A stretch of DNA of 64,000 nucleotides from Candidatus Gastranaerophilales bacterium (GTDB lineage: Bacteria; Cyanobacteriota; Vampirovibrionia; Gastranaerophilales; Gastranaerophilaceae). This document shows positions 57,693 to 64,000 of this stretch, in pieces. The notes under the pieces are model-generated. The model was not told the DNA's origin and did not search any database. It saw nothing but the letters and a program-made list of their open reading frames with translations. Within the stretch, counting starts at the first letter, position 1; every line of letters begins with the position of its first letter. The DNA lies in contig CAADWU010000077.1 in NCBI GenBank assembly GCA_900752845.1, forward strand, positions 1-64,000. The letters run 5' to 3'. A program made the position numbers and the translations under genes.

Positions 57693-58505
57693 ATGAAAAA
57701 GTATCTGGTTTGGTTGTTAATAATAGCGGGAATTCCGGTTTGGGCGGATGAAATTCAGCTCGGGGATGTTCAGGCGCAGAAAATAGAAATTCCGAAAGCG
57801 GATTATAAGTCAAAGCAATCTCTTGTTGTTAAAGATGAGCAGATTTTATCCGAACTTATCAGGCTTCAAAAAGAAAAAGACCTTGAAGATATTGAAAACC
57901 TTTGGAAAGGGACTGTTGAGAATAATCAGGTCATAGGGTTTGCTCTGAAAAAACTTGCTACTCCGGAAAGCCAGCGAAGAATTCATTCTTCTTTGATGGC
58001 AAAAACCCTTTCTGCCGTAGTTGCAGGTGCATCTTTTGCACCTTCGCTTGTAGGAGCTGACTATTTGACACAAACTTCTGCTTTTGCTGCCGGAAGGCTT
58101 GCACAAAACCTTATAAACAGAAAAAATATTCCGACAGAAATTCCTCTGACAGATACGGAGTTGATTGAACTTGCAGGACTTGTAGAAAGCTTGCAGGATA
58201 AAATTATTACGGCATATTATAATTATAAGAGCAGCCTGAGCCAGTTAAAAGAAACTCGCCAGAGATTGCTTTTGTATAACAAAAATTATGCAAAAGCTCT
58301 TGATGATGAAGATTTAATGGAAATTACCATATCTTCAGCTTTGTATGATAATATGCGTATCGAAGAATTTTATTATATGGAAACAGCTAAAAAATATCAT
58401 CTTGAACTTCAAAGACTTGCCGGTAAAAAAGTCGTTGATAGACTAAACCTGTACCAATATAATTATAATTCTACTCTGGTCGGAGAAAAGGCGGTGGTTA
58501 AATGA
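57693..58505 (+). CDS. Secreted TolC-like helical protein, paralog 1
   Basis: A protein of 270 residues from ATG 57693. The signal peptide is MKKYLVWLLIIAGIPVWA. A region with LWKGTVENNQVIGFALKKLATPE and a small-residue/hydrophobic stretch (about 105-145) is followed by a long helix (LAGLVESLQDKIITAYYNYKSSL) like TolC/outer-membrane efflux repeats. It shares this layout with the next gene, indicating duplication. It is too short to be a full TolC. It ends with ATGA overlapping the next start. Probable envelope protein; function unknown. Confidence 0.65.
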   Translation: MKKYLVWLLIIAGIPVWADEIQLGDVQAQKIEIPKADYKSKQSLVVKDEQILSELIRLQKEKDLEDIENLWKGTVENNQVIGFALKKLATPESQRRIHSSLMAKTLSAVVAGASFAPSLVGADYLTQTSAFAAGRLAQNLINRKNIPTEIPLTDTELIELAGLVESLQDKIITAYYNYKSSLSQLKETRQRLLLYNKNYAKALDDEDLMEITISSALYDNMRIEEFYYMETAKKYHLELQRLAGKKVVDRLNLYQYNYNSTLVGEKAVVK

Positions 58506-59386
58506 AAAAAATTATAATCACAGCTTTGCTTTTATCATTTTGTCTGCCTGCTTATCCGTTGAATTACGATACGCTTAATTCTGCAAAACAGCCTGCATAT
58601 CGTACAGGACTTTCTGATGATCCCGAAAAAGAGTATATAGAAGCTAAAGCACCTGTAAAAATTCATCAGGAGTATGTAAAAAAAGATACCGAACAGTTTG
58701 ATATCAGTGATTTAACTTATGCAGATTTAAGTATTAAGCAGATTTCACGTGAAGTAGCATCTGATTTGGAACTTGATCAGGAAACTATGGTGGGCGATTT
58801 GTCTGTATTATGGCAGGGTGCTGCAACTCAAAGCGATACGATAAACTTTGCACTTTATAAGCTTGCTAATCCTGAGGAAGACAAGCCTGACGAAAAATCC
58901 GTTAAAAAAGTATTGACAACTATAGCAAGTATGTCAACCTTAGTAGGTGCAGGTATGGGCAGCCCTGCAATTGCGGCAGGTTCTTTAATCGGGGGAAATG
59001 TTCTGGGGATTATGTCACAGGATACTAAAGCCCTAAACTATAAATATACAAGAGTTACAGATGCAGATATGATTATTCTTGTAAGAAAAGTTGAAGACTT
59101 ACAACAAAGAACTGTTGACCTGTATTACAATTATATGACCGCACGCAAAAAGCTTAAATTGCTTGAAAAAATGACAGCTGAACGTAAAAAGAATTATGAA
59201 CTTTCTCAAAATATGTCAAGGGAAGTAATACTGATTACAGATGCATACTATAGAACAGCTCTTGACAATCAGATGAAAGCCCGTTCCGATTACTATGCAA
59301 AACGTGCTGCACTTGAGCAATTTGTAGGTAACGAAGTCTTTGTTCAGTTTGAAGCAGATTTGAAAAAGAGAGAAACTAAGGAGTAA
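58502..59386 (+). CDS. Secreted TolC-like helical protein, paralog 2
   Basis: A 294-residue protein with signal peptide MKKIIITALLLSFCLPAYP. It aligns with the preceding protein: LWQGAATQSDTINFALYKLANPE, then a Gly/Ala/Met-rich segment (ASMSTLVGAGMGSPAIAAGS) and a long helix (VRKVEDLQQRTVDLYYNYMT). It starts in the ATGA overlap, so the pair is co-translated and may form a hetero-oligomer. A lipoyl-related transferase starts two bases downstream of its stop. Function unknown. Confidence 0.65.
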   Translation: MKKIIITALLLSFCLPAYPLNYDTLNSAKQPAYRTGLSDDPEKEYIEAKAPVKIHQEYVKKDTEQFDISDLTYADLSIKQISREVASDLELDQETMVGDLSVLWQGAATQSDTINFALYKLANPEEDKPDEKSVKKVLTTIASMSTLVGAGMGSPAIAAGSLIGGNVLGIMSQDTKALNYKYTRVTDADMIILVRKVEDLQQRTVDLYYNYMTARKKLKLLEKMTAERKKNYELSQNMSREVILITDAYYRTALDNQMKARSDYYAKRAALEQFVGNEVFVQFEADLKKRETKE

Positions 59387-59388
59387 TA

Positions 59389-60039
59389 ATGTTTATTCCC
59401 TATAAAGTATATACAGGGGCTAAAAATATGCAAATCGACAATGATTTGCTTGAAGATGCAATTAAAAATAACTTGCAAGAGCCTGTATTCAGATTATACG
59501 GCTGGTCGCCTGCCTGTATTTCTCTCGGACGAAATCAAAGAAATGATTTTATCGACGAAAATTTTTTAAACGAAAATAATATTTGTCTTGTAAGGCGATT
59601 AACCGGCGGCAGAGCACTTTTACATGATAATGAAATTACATACAGTTATATTTGTCCTGTTTCATCTTTGGAAAACGGTGAAAACGTTACAAACTCATAT
59701 AAAGAAATATCACAAATTCTCATTGACGGTTTTAAAAAACTCGGGGTAGAATTAGACTTTGGCGGGGAAAGAAAAGCTAAGGGACATTTTGATTATTGTA
59801 TGCTGGTTTCAACCGGTGCTGATTTGTGTTACCAAAATAAAAAGTTAATAGGTTCGGCTCAGTTCAGGAAAAACGGTTATATTCTGCAACATGGCTCAAT
59901 TCTCTATGATTATGATAAAGAATTGTTAGAGAAAATATTTAAGGAAGAAGTCGATACCTCATCAATTACTTCTATAAAAGAAATAAATAAAAATATTTCA
60001 AAAGACGATATAATAAGAGTTTTCAGTAGTATGTTATAA
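59389..60039 (+). CDS. Octanoyl/lipoyl protein transferase (LipM-like)
   Basis: A 216-residue protein of the BPL/LplA/LipB fold. WSPACISLGRNQ, RRLTGGRALLHDNEITYS (family core) and KLIGSAQFRKNGYILQHGSIL are visible. A Cys in HFDYCML is at the position of the LipM nucleophile, favouring octanoyltransferase over ATP-dependent ligase. It would load octanoyl or lipoyl groups onto lipoyl domains, feeding lipA. It is two bases after the TolC-like pair and has AAGGAG before the ATG. Confidence 0.8.
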   Translation: MFIPYKVYTGAKNMQIDNDLLEDAIKNNLQEPVFRLYGWSPACISLGRNQRNDFIDENFLNENNICLVRRLTGGRALLHDNEITYSYICPVSSLENGENVTNSYKEISQILIDGFKKLGVELDFGGERKAKGHFDYCMLVSTGADLCYQNKKLIGSAQFRKNGYILQHGSILYDYDKELLEKIFKEEVDTSSITSIKEINKNISKDDIIRVFSSML

Positions 60040-60193
60040 ATCATTAAGAATTGTTAACTTTAAATTTTTCAAGCTATACTTGTCTTTTAGGCTATTGAAC
60101 CCTCTGAAACTCCATGCCCTCATGCAATTTCTCCAAACAGAAATTCTTTATATAAATACGGGGAATTTAAAAATTCACAGGGGATTTGGAAAA

Positions 60194-61612
60194 ATGTTTA
60201 ACACTATACCTATTACTAATACTATAATGCCTAATTTACCGGCATATTGGGGACTTGGTACTCGTCATTGGACATCAAATTACGCTGGTAATCAACAACA
60301 TAACATTTATCCTGACGGATATTCTCCGTTAACTTATGCATTGGCTCAAGGCTTCGGCAGCCCTAACCACATCAGCCAATGGAACCCTATGTTAATCGGT
60401 TTTAATTTGGGTAACAATACAACTGATCCTGCTTTAACAGCTTTCGGTCAAGCATCTGCTTTTAATTGGGGTGCTTCATTGATGCAGAATGCAAATTTAC
60501 AATCAGCTGTTTCAAGCTCTTTAAGATCTTTAAGCAGTATTGAAGCTCAAATTTCTAATATTTTAAAATCCGATAAATTAAACGATAACCAAAAAGCAAG
60601 ATTAGAAGCAGTTTTGGAAGAAGTTAAAAGATTAAAAGAAGAATTCCAAAATGTAAGAATTGGTGTAACTTCAGCAGAACATATTCTTGAATTACAAGAG
60701 CAAGTTAAAGACTTAATCAAATCAGCTTCTGAAACAGCAAAAGAAATAATGGAAGAAATTAAAGAAAATGAAGAATCAGAAGCTTCAGAAAGCTCTGATG
60801 ATGCTGATGAAACAGATGATGATGAAACTTCAAGCGCATCTGCTGCTTCTTCAACTACAGCTGCACAAAGAGCAAAAGCAGACAATGAAGCTGTTGATAT
60901 CTGTAAAAATATCTACGACGGTGCAATCGGTTGTGTCGGAACAGATTATGACAAAATCAAAGCAGGTGTTAATGCTATAACTAAAGATAATGTAACTGCT
61001 GTATTAAATATGTGGCAAGAACAATACCAGCCTCAATCAGGTGACGAAAACATGATTGAAACAATCTTCGATGAAGAAATGTTCTGGAATAATGACACTA
61101 ATACAGGTTTAATTACAACTATCGTAGAAAAACTTGAAGAACGTGCGAAAGAATTAGGTGTAAGAAATTCTTTAGCAGGTCAATTCGCAATTGCATACGA
61201 TGAACTTGATGATACTTTCGTTAACGAAGGTAAAGTTAAAGCTGCTGTAATGACTATCTTAGAAAAAGTATCTGAGGCAGAAGGCAAAACAGCTAAAAAA
61301 GCAGTTAAATCAGAAAAAACAGACAAGGCTAAAAAAGAAGCTGAAACTAAAAAATCTGAAAAAGCTAAAAAAGAACAAGAAAAAGTTGAACAAAAGAAAA
61401 CTCAATTCTTAGGCGATATGAGAGAAATTTTGGGCGATGATAATGCTGAAATTTCTGACAAAGTTCAAATTGACAAAAACGGCTGCAAAATCAGAATTGA
61501 AGGCAAAGATTATTTCGGTAAAGACTACGCTTCATTAGCAAAAGCTATTGAAAAAGCAGGATACAGCCCTGCAAAATACTTGAAAAAACAAGCTTTGCAA
61601 GCTGTTGCATAA
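60194..61612 (+). CDS. Large Asp/Glu-Lys-rich coiled-coil protein with annexin-like segment
   Basis: A protein of 472 residues from ATG 60194 (AGGGGA about 11 bases upstream; the longer frame's first 38 codons look non-coding). The N-terminus is Asn/Pro/Trp-rich (TRHWTSN). A coiled coil at about 125-190 is followed by a Ser/Asp/Glu linker. DICKNIYDGAIGCVGTDYDKI (about 236-256) resembles the G-x-GTD loop of an annexin repeat. A Lys/Glu/Ala coiled coil and a basic C-terminal domain end the protein. There is no signal peptide. Unknown function, possibly structural or surface. Confidence 0.6.
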   Translation: MFNTIPITNTIMPNLPAYWGLGTRHWTSNYAGNQQHNIYPDGYSPLTYALAQGFGSPNHISQWNPMLIGFNLGNNTTDPALTAFGQASAFNWGASLMQNANLQSAVSSSLRSLSSIEAQISNILKSDKLNDNQKARLEAVLEEVKRLKEEFQNVRIGVTSAEHILELQEQVKDLIKSASETAKEIMEEIKENEESEASESSDDADETDDDETSSASAASSTTAAQRAKADNEAVDICKNIYDGAIGCVGTDYDKIKAGVNAITKDNVTAVLNMWQEQYQPQSGDENMIETIFDEEMFWNNDTNTGLITTIVEKLEERAKELGVRNSLAGQFAIAYDELDDTFVNEGKVKAAVMTILEKVSEAEGKTAKKAVKSEKTDKAKKEAETKKSEKAKKEQEKVEQKKTQFLGDMREILGDDNAEISDKVQIDKNGCKIRIEGKDYFGKDYASLAKAIEKAGYSPAKYLKKQALQAVA

Positions 61613-61688
61613 CAAAAATTTTATATTAAATGATTCCTCATATTTGGTAGAAAAGTAGAAGAAATTAGTAGGTTAATGTGTGAAATTT

Positions 61689-61712
61689 GTCCCCTTTTAA
61701 AGGGGACTTTTT
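61689..61712 (+). terminator. Intrinsic terminator
   Basis: GTCCCCTTT/AAAGGGGAC stem with a TTTTT end, 77 bases past the coiled-coil protein gene. Confidence 0.85.
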
Positions 61713-61725
61713 ATTTTATAAAGTT

Positions 61726-62376
61726 TTACAGATAAGTCTTAGCTATATCTATGTCATTTTGTGTTGTTATTTTAATATTTTTGTAGCTTCCGTTTAAGAT
61801 ATAAACAGTTTGACCTAATTCTTCAAGCATTCCGGCATCGTCTGTAAAATTTTGTCCGTATAATTTTGTATGTGCATCTTTTATTAATTCATACTTAAAG
61901 GCTTGCGGTGTTTGGGTGTTATATAATTTTGCACGGTCAATTGTGCGAACGATTTTGCCGTCTTCAACTTCTTTTATTGTATCAATAGTTTTTGTTGCAA
62001 CAGTAAGTGCATTTTTCTCTTTCACCATTTCAATTGTTTGGTTAACCAAATCTGTAGATATCATTGGTCTTGCAGCATCATGTATCAGCACATAATCACA
62101 ATCTGCTGCTTTTAAACCGTTGAATACTGATGCTTGTCTTGTTTCTCCGCCTTCTATAATTTTAACTTTTCTACAATCTTTTAGAATTGATTTCAATTCT
62201 TCTATAATTGATACATTTGCGCAGATTATTATCTCGTCAACATTTGAGTTTTCAAATGCTTGAACTGTATATTTTATAACTTCTTTGCCGTTGATTTTTT
62301 CCAGCAGTTTATTTTTATTCCCGAAACGGGAAGATGTTCCGCCGGCAGGAATTATTGCGTTTATTTTGTAATTCAT
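61726..62376 (-). CDS. ispD: 2-C-methyl-D-erythritol 4-phosphate cytidylyltransferase
   Basis: A 216-residue nucleotidyltransferase, the third step of the MEP isoprenoid pathway. IIPAGGTSSRFGNKNKLL (about 8-25; CTP loop with Arg and Lys), EGGETRQASVFNGL, LIHDAARPM, and the C-terminal NTQTPQAFKYELI and TDDAGMLEEL are all present. Full length. It is last in the HD-GYP-thiL-ispD run, two bases after thiL. Confidence 0.96.
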   Translation of the reverse strand: MNYKINAIIPAGGTSSRFGNKNKLLEKINGKEVIKYTVQAFENSNVDEIIICANVSIIEELKSILKDCRKVKIIEGGETRQASVFNGLKAADCDYVLIHDAARPMISTDLVNQTIEMVKEKNALTVATKTIDTIKEVEDGKIVRTIDRAKLYNTQTPQAFKYELIKDAHTKLYGQNFTDDAGMLEELGQTVYILNGSYKNIKITTQNDIDIAKTYL

Positions 62377-62378
62377 TT

Positions 62379-63287
62379 CTACTCCTCAAAGTGGTTGTAT
62401 AACTTATCTTCAATATCCAAATAAAGTATTCCGTCGATTTCAAATCCGCATTTTTTTGATTGCGGTGATTTTACTTCTCCTATTATTGTATAATCGGAAA
62501 TCTTTTTCAATAATTTTTCAGGAACAGCTGCAACCAGTCCGTAATCTTCTCCGCCGTAAAGAATTAAGTTTTTCCAATCAGAAAAATCTTCTAATTTTTT
62601 GTTATGCGGTATTTTATCAAAATCTATGCTCATAATAACGTTGCTTGCAGCGGCAATTTGATATAACGCATCGGCAAGTCCGTCTGAGGTATCCATCATG
62701 GCATAATTGCAATCAGAATTTACAGCAATTTCTTGTGAAAAATTTCTTTGTGCAACAGGCATTAAATGCGCTTTAATAAAATCAGGATAGTCTATACCTT
62801 TTTTAAGTGACATTAGCCCTGCTGCGCTTGAACCGTGTTCTCCAGAAACAATTATTTTGTAGCCCTCTTTAGCATTGCTTCTTGATGAAATTTTTCTGTC
62901 TTTTGTTGAACCTATGGCAGTTACGGAAATATAAATTTTGTCACTTCCCGTAATATCGCCGCCTACAATTTTTACATCACCGCACGCAGCCTTTGCACCT
63001 TGGTAAAACTCTTTTACAAAATCATTTCCGATATTTTTGGGCAATGATAATGCTATAGTTAAATACATCGGTTTTGCGCCGCTTGCGCATACGTCGCTTA
63101 TATTTACGGTAACAGATTTCCAACCCAGCTCATATGGTGAAGAATATTCAGTTAGAAAATGTATGCCTTCAACAAGACTGTCCTGAGTTACTACAATCCC
63201 CAAATCAGGCAGATAAGCACAATCATCTCCAATGTATTCGGAATTCAGAGTTGATTTAATTGTTTGTATTAATTCTTTTTCTTTCAT
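62379..63287 (-). CDS. thiL: Thiamine-monophosphate kinase
   Basis: A 302-residue PurM-like ATP-dependent enzyme that phosphorylates thiamine monophosphate to the cofactor form. IGDDCAYLPDLGIVVTQDSLVEGIHF (N-terminal metal and substrate loop), VNISDVCASGAKP, GDITGSDKIYISVTAIG and GGEDYGLVAAV are present. Slightly short for the family but complete. It lies five bases after the HD-GYP-like gene. Confidence 0.93.
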   Translation of the reverse strand: MKEKELIQTIKSTLNSEYIGDDCAYLPDLGIVVTQDSLVEGIHFLTEYSSPYELGWKSVTVNISDVCASGAKPMYLTIALSLPKNIGNDFVKEFYQGAKAACGDVKIVGGDITGSDKIYISVTAIGSTKDRKISSRSNAKEGYKIIVSGEHGSSAAGLMSLKKGIDYPDFIKAHLMPVAQRNFSQEIAVNSDCNYAMMDTSDGLADALYQIAAASNVIMSIDFDKIPHNKKLEDFSDWKNLILYGGEDYGLVAAVPEKLLKKISDYTIIGEVKSPQSKKCGFEIDGILYLDIEDKLYNHFEE

Positions 63288-63292
63288 AACTT

Positions 63293-64000
63293 TTAAATAT
63301 CGTGATCAATTAATGAAATAAATTCCTGTACCAGAGCTGAATTCCATTTTTTACCGGCATCCTGTTTAATTACTTCAAGTGCCTGTTTAGGTGTAAGCTC
63401 TGCTCTGTAAGGTCTTGGCTCTGTCAATGCATAGTAAGCATCTACAATCAGAATAATTTGAGATGTCATTGGAATTTCTTCTTTAGAAATTTTTGAAGGA
63501 TAACCTGTTCCGTCCCAATTTTCGTGGTGATGTTCGATAATAGGGATTACATCCTGAATATAGCTTATGGGCTGTAAAATTTCACGTGCTGCAATGATCG
63601 GGTGTTCTTTGATATGACTGCGTTCTTCTTCTGTTAGAGGAGTTGTTTTTTGAAGAAGTTCAACAGGAAGCATAAGGTTTCCGATATCATATAAAAGTGC
63701 AGCTATTTTCAAATTATCAATATCTGTTTTAGGTAAATCAAAACGTTTTGCAAGGCTTACAGCAAGAAGAACTTTTGATTTCATAACTCCGTTATGATGC
63801 AGAGGATTGTATGTCTGTGTGAGCATATCAGCGACGTTATAAAGAACTTCTTTTGGAACTTCGTTGTTTGTATTTTGCAATTTTTCACGAACTTCTTTTG
63901 AAACATCAGGTGCAATAGGAATATTATGTTTTGACAAAATATCCATAAATGTATTGACTGCAATTTCCTGCCAGCTTGTTTCGGAAATAGGTTTGGCAAG
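63293..64000 (-). CDS. HD-GYP-type protein, N-terminus outside window
   Basis: The reading frame stays open past ATG 63946 to the right edge (18 more codons, ending before a start), so the gene continues beyond the window; 235 residues are visible. The GYP part HHENWDGTGYPSKI is intact, with IILIVDAYYALTEPRPYR. The first HD motif reads LLYDIGN rather than HDIGK, so the metal His is Tyr and the enzyme may be inactive or a c-di-GMP sensor/scaffold. HEHPIIAAREILQ is present as KEHPIIAA. Confidence 0.8.
   Translation of the reverse strand, partial: LAKPISETSWQEIAVNTFMDILSKHNIPIAPDVSKEVREKLQNTNNEVPKEVLYNVADMLTQTYNPLHHNGVMKSKVLLAVSLAKRFDLPKTDIDNLKIAALLYDIGNLMLPVELLQKTTPLTEEERSHIKEHPIIAAREILQPISYIQDVIPIIEHHHENWDGTGYPSKISKEEIPMTSQIILIVDAYYALTEPRPYRAELTPKQALEVIKQDAGKKWNSALVQEFISLIDHDI

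Overview
The window is low-GC, Gram-negative-type bacterial chromosome. It most likely comes from a non-photosynthetic relative of cyanobacteria (Melainabacteria/Vampirovibrionia, Gastranaerophilales-like). That placement is an inference. It rests on several prepilin-like proteins with an FTLAEVL-type helix, a protein opening with GLAAGQARLL, several proteins with a short N-terminal F-x-G motif, a one-piece tmRNA whose tag begins ANN, and a general housekeeping set with no flagellar or sporulation locus. No tRNA, rRNA, CRISPR array or complete mobile element was seen.

Layout. 1-4215: a divergent fatty-acid/polyene locus resembling aryl polyene clusters (acyltransferase and ketosynthase-like protein leftward; ketosynthase, dehydratase, ketoreductase, ketosynthase rightward). 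4268-6613: adenine deaminase and a hemolysin III-type protein. 6614-8120: a small accessory patch (frameshifted HNH nuclease, orphan small genes) next to the tmRNA gene. 8580-15817: recA with a co-directional DNA-binding-like gene, surface or secreted proteins, L28 and a LysM protein. 15872-21833: prepilin-like genes, rarA, a solute-binding protein and lineage-type unknowns. 21835-31354: RNase P RNA, a PPIase lipoprotein, mfd, tyrA, mtnA, a matrixin-TPR protein and ruvC. 31369-36117: a small hydrophobic-peptide gene, then grpE-dnaJ with two trailing genes. 36295-46821: murA, proBA, a zincin, an XRE repressor with clear operators, a glycosyltransferase-like gene, alr, lpdA and lipA. 46814-53651: two more prepilin genes around spoIID-murJ-tsaC, then cysS. 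53800-64000: nusB-ftsY-carboxypeptidase, a TolC-like paralogous pair with a lipoate/octanoyl transferase, a large coiled-coil protein, and HD-GYP-thiL-ispD.

Three prepilin-like genes (15872-16674, 46814-47586, 51615-52272) each carry a 9-10 bp poly-G/C tract in the leader peptide, between a start codon with a good Shine-Dalgarno and the FTLAEV helix. All three are out of frame as assembled, and each would be restored by a tract length equal to 2 modulo 3 (8 or 11). The tract belongs to a conserved element of about 22 bp that reads the same way on the + strand at all three places, although one gene lies on the opposite strand. This looks like a phase-variable (contingency) pilin system, or a recombination element shared by pilin genes.

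Second, many genes lack a Shine-Dalgarno and instead have an (often extended) -10 box exactly six bases before the start codon. This predicts widespread leaderless transcription. Examples are ruvC, mfd, tyrA, rarA, proB, spoIID, the XRE gene and both polyene-locus arms.
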